Translations under genes and position numbers: made by a program
The notes under the pieces: model-generated
What the model was told of the DNA's origin: nothing
Database searches by the model: none
The model's input: only the letters and a program-made list of their open reading frames with translations
DNA from: Sulfolobales archaeon
GTDB taxonomy: Archaea > Thermoproteota > Thermoprotei_A > Sulfolobales > AG1
Assembly (NCBI GenBank): GCA_038881635.1
Contig: JAVZPJ010000001.1
Location: 1 to 64,000 of the forward strand
Length of the DNA: 64,000 bases
Reading direction: 5' to 3'
Shown: positions 9,476 to 18,441 of the stretch, piece after piece
Layout of the letters: each line of letters begins with the position of its first letter
Numbering within the stretch: the first letter of the stretch is position 1

Positions 9476-11047
9476 CTAGATATAATGAAGATGATCTCTG
9501 ATAACCTCATATTGTCTTGCAGTAGTCTCCTCAACCATGCTACCAAGATAAATCCTATCCCAAGGAAGATCTTCTCCGTATCTATATCCCTCGAAAACGT
9601 ATCTCGTATCAATCTCTCTGATTATTCTCATGAAATAACTAATCTTCCTCCCAGATCTACTCCACTCAGCTAATATTCTTCCCAGTGGTTTCGGAGATAA
9701 TGCTATAACAGCCTGGACTATACTCCATTCTATATCTAGAGGTCTTGTATCGATAAGCCCTCTCAATTCTCTACGGTAAACATCTAGGATCTTTCTAAGT
9801 CTTTCTCTATCGCTCATACCGATCCACTGGAAGACTGTTTTAGGCTTCGGGATCAGAGGATTGAGAGATAGAGATATTCTTTTATTTCTCTCACGCGCGT
9901 GTCTTGCTATTCTTCTGAGAGCTTCTATATTAGCTTTTACATCATCCTCCTTCTCCCATTTCACCCCATAGATCATATATATCTTGAGATCAAAACCTTT
10001 GTCAAGAATTTCTATAATTCTTCTCTCTAGAAGTTCTGAAGATTCTAAATACTTGAAGAAGCCCCTCCTAACTTTGAAGCTAAAACTTTCCGGAGCTATC
10101 GTCACTGTTCTCTGACCGAGTCTCTTGATAATCTCTAGTAAGTCTAATGAGAATAGATACAGATCATTCAATCTAATAGAAGGTATGGAAGCTATATAAC
10201 CCTCTCCAGCGAGATACTCAAGAAATCTAACTTGATTAACAGAGGATGGTGTTAGAAGAGAGTAAATCACAACTCTTCTACCGGATATAGTATATCTAGA
10301 TCCTTCTTCAAGAATTCTCTTGAGAGTCTCATAGCTTCTCTCTCTATAAGGTTGAGTAAGTCTACTTTCCATGCAGAAAGAACACCAGAACTTACAACCT
10401 CTACTGATCTCAAGCTTGAAACCTCTTCCAAACACAGGTTCAATCTCCATATTTTCTATCTGTCTTATTGGGTAGAATGATCTATCTAGATCCTGGACAT
10501 ATCTTCTGATAACTCTTTCCTCACTATATCCAGGCACATACACGTACTCCAATTTTGAAAGCTCTTCAAGAAATCTTTTCTTATTATCTACATACTCTAG
10601 TCTTAGATCTATTATCTTATCTAAAGTGTTCTCAGCCTCTCCTATCACGAAAGCATCTATAATATCCTCGAATGGTATTGGATTAGCCATGATACCAGGA
10701 CCTCCAGCTATTATAGGTGTCTCTCTCACATTTCTGAAGAGAGGGATTCCTCCAGCGTCTAAAATACTCAGCAGATTAACTATGTCGGGTTCGTAATGTA
10801 TGCTTGTTATATATAGATGAAAGTCTCTTAATGGTGAGCCGGTCTCAATACTCCTAGGATCAAATTCTCTACCTTGCAACCTCTCTGCATGAAACCTCTC
10901 TAGATAGACTTCATCTCTAGAATTAACCAGATGATATATGGTATCTGTTGCAAGACTTGATATCATTACTTGATAGAGGCTGGGGTATATAAATGCTATT
11001 CTAAGTCCTACTCTCATAGGGTTTTTCTTTACTATGTTTACCTCCAT
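9476..11047 (-). CDS. Radical SAM protein with N-terminal B12-binding-like domain
   Basis: 523 residues. The iron-sulfur motif Cys218-x3-Cys222-x2-Cys225 (in SRGCKFWCSFC) is the radical SAM CxxxCxxC signature. The first 150 residues resemble a cobalamin-binding Rossmann domain, including PIIAGGPGIMANP and FVIGEAENT, as in COG1032 proteins. Substrate unknown: relatives include methylthiotransferase-like and B12-dependent methyltransferase-like enzymes. It sits alone on the minus strand, divergent from the thiolase gene. Confidence 0.8.
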   Translation of the reverse strand: MEVNIVKKNPMRVGLRIAFIYPSLYQVMISSLATDTIYHLVNSRDEVYLERFHAERLQGREFDPRSIETGSPLRDFHLYITSIHYEPDIVNLLSILDAGGIPLFRNVRETPIIAGGPGIMANPIPFEDIIDAFVIGEAENTLDKIIDLRLEYVDNKKRFLEELSKLEYVYVPGYSEERVIRRYVQDLDRSFYPIRQIENMEIEPVFGRGFKLEISRGCKFWCSFCMESRLTQPYRERSYETLKRILEEGSRYTISGRRVVIYSLLTPSSVNQVRFLEYLAGEGYIASIPSIRLNDLYLFSLDLLEIIKRLGQRTVTIAPESFSFKVRRGFFKYLESSELLERRIIEILDKGFDLKIYMIYGVKWEKEDDVKANIEALRRIARHARERNKRISLSLNPLIPKPKTVFQWIGMSDRERLRKILDVYRRELRGLIDTRPLDIEWSIVQAVIALSPKPLGRILAEWSRSGRKISYFMRIIREIDTRYVFEGYRYGEDLPWDRIYLGSMVEETTARQYEVIRDHLHYI

Positions 11048-11149
11048 ACTCCTACAACTAGTAACAATATACTCCTCATCAGAAAAATATTTCTTCAGAT
11101 CTCTGGTTAATATCTTTCTAGAGCAGATCTACATGGGGGCTTTGTTCTC

Positions 11150-12352
11150 ATGATAGTTAGATTCAGGAATGTAGTTGTTCTAGAAGCTCTGAGAACACCT
11201 ATAGGCAGGTTTGGTAAGTCTCTGAAGGATCTTCATCCTTCAATTCTTGCGGCAGAACTCATTAAAGAAGCTTTAAAGAGACTAGATCTAAAACCTGAAG
11301 AATTAGACCTGGTAGCTCTAGGTAATGTTGTGAGATGCGGTTTAGGACAGCTTACAGCTAAGCAGGCTCTAATAAGGGCAGGACTGCCTCCTACTATTGA
11401 GACTATGAATATAGATATGGTATGCTCCTCAGGTATGGCATCTATAGAGATTGGAGCCTTGCACATATCTCACGGATCTGCAAGGATCGCTGTTGTAGGA
11501 GGTATGGAGAGCATGAGCTATACACCATTAATTCTCTCGAATAGATTCAGATGGGGTGTTCAACATCTTACGGGAAGAAGTATTGAGATCATAGATTCTA
11601 TGGTATACGACGGCTTATCAGATCCTTTCACAGGATATCACATGGGCAAGATAGCAGATCTATTTGCCAGAAGAAGAGGCTTCACAAGAGAAGAATTAGA
11701 TCTCATAGCATTTGAAAGCCATATGAGAGCTGCGAAAGCAAGAGATCATGGATTATTTAAAGATGAGATAATCCCCTTGAAAATATCTATCGAAGGTACT
11801 TCTATAGAACTTGCGAGTGATGAAGGTATTAGAGATGATACATCTCTGGAAAAGCTTTCTAAACTAAAACCAGTATTCACACCAGAAGGACCTCATACAG
11901 CTGGAAACTCTTCTCAGCTTAGCGACGGAGCTTCAATACTGATCCTAGCAGATGAGAACTATGCTAAGGAGAGAGGTTTCAAGGCTAAGGCCAGGATTCT
12001 CGGTTTCTCGGGAGTTGACACAGATCCCATGGATTTTCCAGGAGCTCCGATACCTGCTGTTCTTGAGCTTCTTAAAAGCTTCTCCCTGAGAGTATCAGAT
12101 ATAGATCTTTTTGAGAATAATGAGGCTTTCGCAGTGTCTACAGCTGTATTCACAAAAGATCTCGAGGTGTCCAGAGATAAACTCAATATATTCGGAGGAG
12201 CAATAGCTCTAGGTCATCCTATAGGTGCTACAGGAGCTAGGATAACTACCACGCTTATAAATGCTCTTAGGATTAGAAACCTCAGGTATGGAGTTGCATC
12301 ATTATGTCATGGACTTGGAGGTGCTACAGCTCTTCTAATAGAGAGGTTGTAG
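11150..12352 (+). CDS. Acetyl-CoA acetyltransferase (thiolase)
   Basis: 400 residues, starting at ATG 11150. The acyl-accepting Cys92 lies in MVCSSGMASIE, followed later by NEAFAV, the ALGHPIGATGAR signature and the second active-site Cys386 in LCHGLGGATAL. All catalytic elements of the thiolase I/II superfamily are present, so it should condense or cleave acetoacetyl-CoA type substrates in beta-oxidation or isoprenoid precursor supply. Unlike many archaeal thiolase loci, no HMG-CoA synthase or DUF35 partner lies beside it. The stop is 4 bases before the next start, so it is co-transcribed with the KaiC-like gene. Confidence 0.9.
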   Translation: MIVRFRNVVVLEALRTPIGRFGKSLKDLHPSILAAELIKEALKRLDLKPEELDLVALGNVVRCGLGQLTAKQALIRAGLPPTIETMNIDMVCSSGMASIEIGALHISHGSARIAVVGGMESMSYTPLILSNRFRWGVQHLTGRSIEIIDSMVYDGLSDPFTGYHMGKIADLFARRRGFTREELDLIAFESHMRAAKARDHGLFKDEIIPLKISIEGTSIELASDEGIRDDTSLEKLSKLKPVFTPEGPHTAGNSSQLSDGASILILADENYAKERGFKAKARILGFSGVDTDPMDFPGAPIPAVLELLKSFSLRVSDIDLFENNEAFAVSTAVFTKDLEVSRDKLNIFGGAIALGHPIGATGARITTTLINALRIRNLRYGVASLCHGLGGATALLIERL

Positions 12353-12356
12353 GTAT

Positions 12357-13091
12357 ATGATGTCATTCGAATCATTATTTGGACTTGCCAGTCTAGATAG
12401 TTGTATTAAAACCTCTTCTAGAAATCACTTGGTTTTCATAGTAGGATCCTCTGGATCTGGTAAATCTCTTCTAATTAAGAACTCCGTGGCAGTTCATCTG
12501 AGAAGCGGTAGAGGTGCTATAGCTGTTTTACTAGATGAAGACATGGAATCTTTTCTAGACGGGCTTACTCAGATCATTCCTTCTAAAATAGTTCTAGAAG
12601 CTCTTAGCAGTAGAAAACTGAGAATAGTAGATACATTATCATCTAGAGGAGGATATACTACGATGAAGAAAGAAGAGTGGGATCTAAGAACCGCTAATCC
12701 TTCTAATCCTACGAGCATAGTAGATGTTGTGAGAATAATGCTTGAAGAAATGAGATCCTCTAATATTGAAACAGTTGTCATCATAGATTCTCTAAATGAA
12801 ATATTTACATCAAGCGATCCTGTTAGAACGGCTGAGTTCGTTAAAACAGTTAAATCTCTCTTCACAAGATTCTTCAAAGTACTAACACTCATAACACTAC
12901 ACACAGATTCGGAAGCTATAGCAAACTGGTTCAGCGACTACACCTATCTCGCAGATGGATTAATAATTATGGGAGTAGCAGAGGATCCCAGAGGTGGCTC
13001 ATATAGATTCTTCCAAGTGAGAAAATTCAGAGGCACAGAACATTGTACTGAAAGAATTGTATATAGAGTTGAATCAGGAAGAATCATGTGA
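12357..13091 (+). CDS. KaiC/RecA-superfamily ATPase
   Basis: 244 residues. The Walker A motif is GSSGSGKS (Lys36) and the Walker B strand is VVIIDSLNE (Asp144), the layout of KaiC/RadA-like single-domain ATPases. The start is ATG 12357 or the adjacent ATG 12360. It follows the thiolase stop by 4 bases, so the two are translationally coupled, but I see no functional link. Single-KaiC proteins of this size are common in archaea and mostly uncharacterised. Confidence 0.75.
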   Translation: MMSFESLFGLASLDSCIKTSSRNHLVFIVGSSGSGKSLLIKNSVAVHLRSGRGAIAVLLDEDMESFLDGLTQIIPSKIVLEALSSRKLRIVDTLSSRGGYTTMKKEEWDLRTANPSNPTSIVDVVRIMLEEMRSSNIETVVIIDSLNEIFTSSDPVRTAEFVKTVKSLFTRFFKVLTLITLHTDSEAIANWFSDYTYLADGLIIMGVAEDPRGGSYRFFQVRKFRGTEHCTERIVYRVESGRIM

Positions 13092-13096
13092 AGACT

Positions 13097-13456
13097 CTAG
13101 ATAACGCATTCTTGAGCTTGGTATATGAATTTTTCATCACTTGTTCCATAGATCTCAGGCTCTATATTGGGATCTCCTTCAGAATTCTTCTCTAAGATAT
13201 TCTTTATAAACCATTCTACTGGTGGAGGGTTGTATTTTTTATAAATTCTCTTATCTATCTTGATATAAACACTTCTACTACTAAAATCATAGAGATCTTC
13301 TAGAAGACTGAATACAGGTACCGCAACCACTTTCTTCTCATATTCAAGTCTTAGAATTCTACTAGCCTCAATAGCATTTCTAAGAGTTTGATAGAAGATC
13401 TCATTCGTAGATCCCATGATCTCTATCATGACCTCGTGAGAACCTATATCATTCAA
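13097..13456 (-). CDS. Hypothetical protein
   Basis: A 119-residue protein with no family that I recognise. It is soluble, mixed alpha/beta in character and ends in QECVI. It is convergent with the KaiC-like gene (5-base gap) and lies 78 bases beyond the stop of the DUF131 gene on the same strand, so it could be the last gene of the AMMECR1-DUF131 transcript. Codon use is like its neighbours. Confidence 0.55.
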   Translation of the reverse strand: MNDIGSHEVMIEIMGSTNEIFYQTLRNAIEASRILRLEYEKKVVAVPVFSLLEDLYDFSSRSVYIKIDKRIYKKYNPPPVEWFIKNILEKNSEGDPNIEPEIYGTSDEKFIYQAQECVI

Positions 13457-13534
13457 AATACTACAACCTCTAACTCTGGGGCTGGTCTAAAGAGCTTAAA
13501 AAACTATCCTATCAAGATCATAAATCTCTGATAG

Positions 13535-13765
13535 CTATATTAAGACTAGAAAGATGAAGAGAACAAGTATAGCGAGAATAACCATAGACAACACAATAAA
13601 AATCCTACCAGATCCCTTAATTATGATGGGTATAGGACCTATCAGGATAACTCCAAAAGCCTTACTCCTACTTTTATCAGGCTTGTACGAGAGTAGAAAT
13701 AGGGCTACTCCTAGAGCTACTAGTAGTAATCCTGCTATAATGATTGTTAAAGCTAGTATCTCTAT
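13535..13765 (-). CDS. DUF131-family small membrane protein with apparent AUA start
   Basis: Reading the minus strand gives 76 codons with two hydrophobic helices around a central VILIGPIPIIIKGSG segment, the hallmark of the archaeal DUF131 (TIGR00304) small membrane proteins. In-frame TAG lies immediately upstream of the first codon, and no ATG, GTG or TTG occurs until codon 58, which would delete both the first helix and the signature. The only sensible start is therefore ATA at 13765-13763, placed 6 bases after a Shine-Dalgarno AGGTGG at 13777-13772. It follows the AMMECR1 stop by 29 bases. An overlapping plus-strand frame (13554-13769) is rejected as a shadow. Function unknown. Confidence 0.7.
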   Translation of the reverse strand: MEILALTIIIAGLLLVALGVALFLLSYKPDKSRSKAFGVILIGPIPIIIKGSGRIFIVLSMVILAILVLFIFLVLI

Positions 13766-13794
13766 CTAAGACCACCTAGTAGAGCTTCTCATAA

Positions 13795-14487
13795 TTATAC
13801 ATTGATAGCGCCACATTTATCCATATATTCTTTCACAAGATCTCTCATTATAACTCTTCCTCTAGGAGTTTCTTCTATATAGATCCTTCCTGGAATCCTA
13901 TAGATCTCTGTATCCTCATCAAGCCAGCAAGAAGGCTCAAGCCCAGCTTTTATACATGTCTCCGCGAGAAAAGTCTCCACATCCCAACAATAATCAACTG
14001 GAACCTGAGGAAGCAGTATTCCACTGAATAGCTTCTTAACCATATAAAGACCGTCTCTGCCTATAGTTACTTCTTCAAGTGGTTTTCTCACTCTCTCAGG
14101 CATGCCCAGTATGGATATTTCTACAACTATTTCTTCTAACTCGGATTTCTCAACAGGATCAAATCTAGGGTCTTTGAATGCGGATGATATCGCAGATTCT
14201 ATCACAGCTCTCCATAAAGGCATGTGGGGAAGCACAAATCCTATACATCCTCTCAGCTCTCTTACTCCTCCTGAGATCTTCTCTAGAGTTATGAATACAG
14301 CGCTATTCTTCTTCAGAACAGGATATTTCTCTATAGTATCAGGAGGTTCTGAAGGAGTCTCCTCATGATCTAGATAGTACTCTATAGCATTTCTAGCCAT
14401 AATAATTAAAATTTTCGCAATTTCTTCATCTATATCCTCCGGCTTGACCATATTCTCGGCATTATATCTTCCTATAAAAATACTCAT
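13795..14487 (-). CDS. AMMECR1 domain protein
   Basis: 230 residues matching the AMMECR1/TIGR00296 family, with the conserved LRGCIGFVLPHMPLW motif and then AFKDPRFDPVEKSELEE. Members occur in archaea, bacteria and humans; archaeal members are often linked to MEMO-like or radical SAM genes, but the reaction is not settled. The start is ATG 14487; the internal ATG at codon 13 is an alternative. It is upstream of, and probably co-transcribed with, the DUF131 gene. Confidence 0.85.
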   Translation of the reverse strand: MSIFIGRYNAENMVKPEDIDEEIAKILIIMARNAIEYYLDHEETPSEPPDTIEKYPVLKKNSAVFITLEKISGGVRELRGCIGFVLPHMPLWRAVIESAISSAFKDPRFDPVEKSELEEIVVEISILGMPERVRKPLEEVTIGRDGLYMVKKLFSGILLPQVPVDYCWDVETFLAETCIKAGLEPSCWLDEDTEIYRIPGRIYIEETPRGRVIMRDLVKEYMDKCGAINV

Positions 14488-14584
14488 ATATCATCCATAT
14501 AGAAAGAATTACAGTGGTAGCTAAAAACCATTCATACGATTCTCACAAGCTCTAGCTTATAAGCTGTTCTGATAATATTAATAG

Positions 14585-16480
14585 ATGGCATTAGAAAGAA
14601 CTCTTAGAAATAGATCTTCAGACGTGATATCAGAGATTAGAAAGCTTAGATACTCATTAGAATTCCTAAGAGAACTTATTCTAGCTAGCAGAGGATTTAT
14701 AAAGTCTGATATTATAATAGAAGGAACCAGAATCGTTAACACAGCCTCTGGGGAGATCTTAGAAAACGTCTCTATAGCACTGTACAGAGGTTTTATAATA
14801 AGAATCATAAGTAAGAAGGATTATAGCATGTATAAAGGAGATAATACTATAATTCTCGATGGTAGAGATCTATATGCGATCCCAGGATTTATAGATGCTC
14901 ATGTTCACATAGAATCAAGCCTTCTATCTCCTGAGGAATTTTCCAAACTAGCTATAGCACACGGTACAACTTTAGTTGTTGCAGATCCTCATGAAATAGT
15001 CAATGTAGGAGGTGTAGAGGCTTTGAAACACTATTTCAGACTTTCAACAAGCACTCCTCTAAAGATCTTGCTTCAAGTACCCAGCTGTGTTCCTCCTGTA
15101 GATCCCTCTCTTGAGATAGATTCTCCAGGTGCTGTTCTGAGTGAAAAAGATCTAGAAGATCTGATCTCTGATCATATGTTCCACAGTCTTGGAGAATACA
15201 TGGACTATTACTCTGTTATAAATGCATCAGATAGATCCATTAGATCTATAGCGAGCACCCATAGAGCAGGAAAAATTATCTATGGACACATACCTTCATC
15301 TGATGAAGAAATTTTAGACCCTTACATAGTTACTGGAATATCCTCATGCCATGAATCAACATACTATGAAGAAGCTTTAGAGAAACTTAGAAGAGGAATG
15401 TATGTTATGATTAGAGAAGGTTCTTCATGGAGAGATCTAGATTTAGCAGTAGATCTCTATAGAAAAGGTATAAGTCTTAATAGAGTTATCCTCGTCTCAG
15501 ACGATATAAGTATAGTAGATCTCTATGAGAAAGGTTATATGGATTACATCGCAAGAGAATCTATAGAGAGAGGGATAGATCCTATTAATGTTTTCAAGAT
15601 GATCACATTAAATCCCGCAACATATCTTAGAATAGATGATCTCTTCGGATTAATAGCTCCAGGAAGAGTTGCAGATATAGTGCTTCTTAGAAACCTAGAG
15701 AAGGTATATATAGATACTGTCATAGTAGATGGTAAGATACTATTCAGAAGAGGTATTTTAAACCTTCAAGAAGATTCAGAAGATCGTATCAGCACATCAT
15801 GTAATACCATGTGCAGAAAGATAGGAGAAGGAGTTTCAAAAATCACATCAAGCGATCTCATTATAAGAACCAATGCGAGAAGAGGACATGCCAGAGTAAA
15901 TGTGATCAAGGTCATAACCGGGAAAACTGTGACTCTAAAAGAGGAAGAGATACTACCTATAGAAGAGAACTTCATAAGAGCAGATCCTAGCAGAGACATA
16001 CTACATGTAGCAGTCATAGATAGATATAGAGATGAAAAAATCGTGGGAAGAGGATTTGTAAAAGGTCTGGGAATAAAGAGAGGAGCTCTAGCTCAGACCA
16101 TAGCACATGATACTCATAACATAATAGTAGTAGGATCAGATCCCGGCGATATGTTCGCAGCAGTGAGAGAGATAGTAAAATCTGGTGGTGGTATGATTCT
16201 CGTTGTAGATGGAGAAGTAGTAGCAAGGGTAGATCTCGAAGGATATGGACTCTTCTCTACATCAAACTATGAGAATGTATACAGGAAGATGAAGAATCTA
16301 GAGAAAAAACTTATATCATTAGGAGCTGCTGAGGAGAGGATCTACATGACACTATCTCTAATCCCGCTACCTGTAATCCCTGAGATAAGACTCACTCCAA
16401 GAGGTTTAGTTGATGTTAGAAGTCTCAGATTAATAGATGTGGTTGCAGAGATCCTTCCTAAAACAGGTGATATTAGCTAG
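14585..16480 (+). CDS. ade: Adenine deaminase
   Basis: 631-residue amidohydrolase that converts adenine to hypoxanthine and ammonia. The metal-binding motif is GFIDAHVHIESS with His106 and His108; it continues with ADPHEIVNVGG and a C-terminal adenine-deaminase domain containing IAHDTHNIIVVG and VKSGGGM. The start is ATG 14585, about 22 bases after a TATA-like AGCTTATAAGC (14553-14562), so the mRNA is nearly leaderless. It belongs with the MTA phosphorylase and phosphoribosyltransferase-like genes in purine salvage. The N-terminal extension (residues 1-38) is helical. Confidence 0.93.
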   Translation: MALERTLRNRSSDVISEIRKLRYSLEFLRELILASRGFIKSDIIIEGTRIVNTASGEILENVSIALYRGFIIRIISKKDYSMYKGDNTIILDGRDLYAIPGFIDAHVHIESSLLSPEEFSKLAIAHGTTLVVADPHEIVNVGGVEALKHYFRLSTSTPLKILLQVPSCVPPVDPSLEIDSPGAVLSEKDLEDLISDHMFHSLGEYMDYYSVINASDRSIRSIASTHRAGKIIYGHIPSSDEEILDPYIVTGISSCHESTYYEEALEKLRRGMYVMIREGSSWRDLDLAVDLYRKGISLNRVILVSDDISIVDLYEKGYMDYIARESIERGIDPINVFKMITLNPATYLRIDDLFGLIAPGRVADIVLLRNLEKVYIDTVIVDGKILFRRGILNLQEDSEDRISTSCNTMCRKIGEGVSKITSSDLIIRTNARRGHARVNVIKVITGKTVTLKEEEILPIEENFIRADPSRDILHVAVIDRYRDEKIVGRGFVKGLGIKRGALAQTIAHDTHNIIVVGSDPGDMFAAVREIVKSGGGMILVVDGEVVARVDLEGYGLFSTSNYENVYRKMKNLEKKLISLGAAEERIYMTLSLIPLPVIPEIRLTPRGLVDVRSLRLIDVVAEILPKTGDIS

Positions 16481-16599
16481 ATATCTAACCTTAATAGTAT
16501 GAGTAGGTTCTCTTTATTTACTCTAGAGATTCGTAGAGAAATCAAGTTTTATAGCACTATAAAACCCGGGTTCAAGAAAGTAAGGAGAAATTAATCTTA

Positions 16600-17526
16600 C
16601 TACGAGAGCACTGCTAAACCATATATTATATCTCTCTCAGTTATAATCCCTTTAATCTCCCCCTCTGAGAGCACAAGAAAGTAGTCTATATCTTCGCTGA
16701 GCATTCTCTCTGAAGCTTCTCCTATATCTCTATCATCTGATATAATGCTAGCCTCTTTCATCACAAGATCTACTGGAAGCTGGCAGAACTCATCATATGA
16801 GCCTTTTGTTAGATATCTGAAAACATCGTGAGATCCTATGAAATAAACTATATCGATAGCTCTCACAATACCTGCGATGCTTCCATCACTCCTTACAACA
16901 GGAAATCTTCTGACATTTAATATATTCATCTCTCTAATAACATCACAGAGCTTATCACCGTACCTCACAAAAGCTATGTTCTCGGTCATCACATCTCTAA
17001 CTTTAATACCTGTTATCTTTTCTCTAAGATATCTTATCAAGTCTCTCTCTGTTATTAATCCAATAAGGTTTTGATCCTTGTCTAGGACAACTACATAACC
17101 ACCCTCGCTTAAGACTATTGTCTCCAGAACTTCTCTAAGATCAGAGTCTTCTCCCACGGATGGAAAATCTCTTCTTGAGATAGACCTCGCAGTTTCTCTA
17201 TTGAGTGTCTCTATGAAAAATCCTCTGTGTTTGATCTCTATGAGAGTGCTGAAAGATCCTCCTAGAAGAGATATGAATTCTCTTAATGACACTACAGAAT
17301 CAACTTTTCTACCTATTTTTATCAGAGGGATCACTGTAGATCTATCCTGATAAGCTATTTCAAAAGCTTTTAGAATACTTATGTTAGGTGAGTAAATATT
17401 TTTAACAGGCTTTGATATAAGCCTCGCATAACCAGGTTTCCTAGAAAGTCTCTGACTAAAGTTAGGAGTTCCATCACTTCTGAGCCATCTAAATCTATCA
17501 TAAATCCTCTGAACTCTGTGCAACAT
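16600..17526 (-). CDS. Four-CBS-domain protein (second gene of pair)
   Basis: 308 residues. Repeated GLITERDLIRYL, GIVRAIDIVYFI and GIITERDIIYGL phrases mark CBS domains; I count four, the first two being more divergent. An N-terminal basic stretch (HRVQRIYDRFRWLRSDG) precedes them. CBS pairs bind adenosyl ligands such as AMP, ATP, MTA or AdoMet and regulate partner proteins. The ATG at 17526 follows an AGGTGA Shine-Dalgarno that overlaps the upstream gene's AGG-TGA end, so the pair is one transcript. Confidence 0.85.
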   Translation of the reverse strand: MLHRVQRIYDRFRWLRSDGTPNFSQRLSRKPGYARLISKPVKNIYSPNISILKAFEIAYQDRSTVIPLIKIGRKVDSVVSLREFISLLGGSFSTLIEIKHRGFFIETLNRETARSISRRDFPSVGEDSDLREVLETIVLSEGGYVVVLDKDQNLIGLITERDLIRYLREKITGIKVRDVMTENIAFVRYGDKLCDVIREMNILNVRRFPVVRSDGSIAGIVRAIDIVYFIGSHDVFRYLTKGSYDEFCQLPVDLVMKEASIISDDRDIGEASERMLSEDIDYFLVLSEGEIKGIITERDIIYGLAVLS

Positions 17527-17529
17527 ATA

Positions 17530-18336
17530 TCACCTGAGAATCCTTATGATCTCTCTCACTATATCAGATCTATCTATAATACCTTTTAAAATACCTTTCT
17601 CATCAACAACAGGAACTCTACCTATGTTTCTTTTGATGAGAATCTCAGCTACATCTAGAACCCTATCATTCTCTCTAACAGTTATAGGAGGTCTGCTCAT
17701 TAGAGTAGAAACCTTAGGACCTTTTCTAGGTCCTCTCTCACTTTGAAATGCTATGGATGTTCTAAGCAGATCATGCTGTGTTACCATGCCTACTACAACA
17801 CCTTTTTCATCCACAACTGGAAAACCTGAGAACCTGAATTTGATCATATTCTTCCAAACTGTTGAAACATAGGTATTAGGAGTCAGGTAGATAGGTTTTT
17901 TACTCATGATATCAATAGCCTTAACCTCTTTAAGTATGCTGATAATCTCTGAATCTCTTATCATCTTTTCTATAAAGAATTCAAATCCGAACACTCCTTT
18001 ATAGATCATCTCACTCCTAGAATCAGCTACAGGTATATACCATATATCATTATCAAGCATTCTAATAACAAGATCCAGCGTGTTATCACCGTGAAAACCT
18101 ACTAGCTGAGGCTCTACCATGAGATCTCTTACGAGAAGATTAGATCTAGATGATGCAATAGCAAGAATATTCTCACGCCATAAAACTCCTGAGATCCTGC
18201 CATTACTCTCGACTACAACCAGAATTCTGAGACCTAGCTCTCTCATAAGAGCTCTAGCTTTAGTAGCAATCTCATCTTTAAATATGTAGGGATTTCTTCT
18301 CGTGAAATTTTCAATAGAAGAGATTTTGCTTTGCAT
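17530..18336 (-). CDS. Four-CBS-domain protein (first gene of pair)
   Basis: 268 residues made of CBS motifs: VAIASSRSNLLVRDLM, VGMVTQHDLLRTS and GIIDRSDIVREI. It is the first gene of a two-gene minus-strand operon, divergent from another four-CBS gene across 105 bases. No catalytic domain is attached, so ligand sensing with a separate partner is likely. The adenine deaminase and MTA phosphorylase genes nearby make a purine-type ligand plausible, but this is inference. Confidence 0.85.
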   Translation of the reverse strand: MQSKISSIENFTRRNPYIFKDEIATKARALMRELGLRILVVVESNGRISGVLWRENILAIASSRSNLLVRDLMVEPQLVGFHGDNTLDLVIRMLDNDIWYIPVADSRSEMIYKGVFGFEFFIEKMIRDSEIISILKEVKAIDIMSKKPIYLTPNTYVSTVWKNMIKFRFSGFPVVDEKGVVVGMVTQHDLLRTSIAFQSERGPRKGPKVSTLMSRPPITVRENDRVLDVAEILIKRNIGRVPVVDEKGILKGIIDRSDIVREIIRILR

Positions 18337-18441
18337 AAGGAGTTAAGACCATAATAATAATTGCTTATCAAATTATTATTTTTGAGGATTGAAGCATAGA
18401 ATATATATGGCTGAATTGAATATAGTCTAGAGAGGATTTTC

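Noticed and set aside
13554-13769. 71-codon plus-strand ORF
   Set aside because: It is the shadow of the DUF131 gene on the minus strand, which has the family signature; this frame has none.
16565-16577. CCCGGGTTCAAG resembling a tRNA T-arm
   Set aside because: Only half of a T arm; no other tRNA parts in the neighbouring sequence. The AACCCGGGTT palindrome is too short to interpret.
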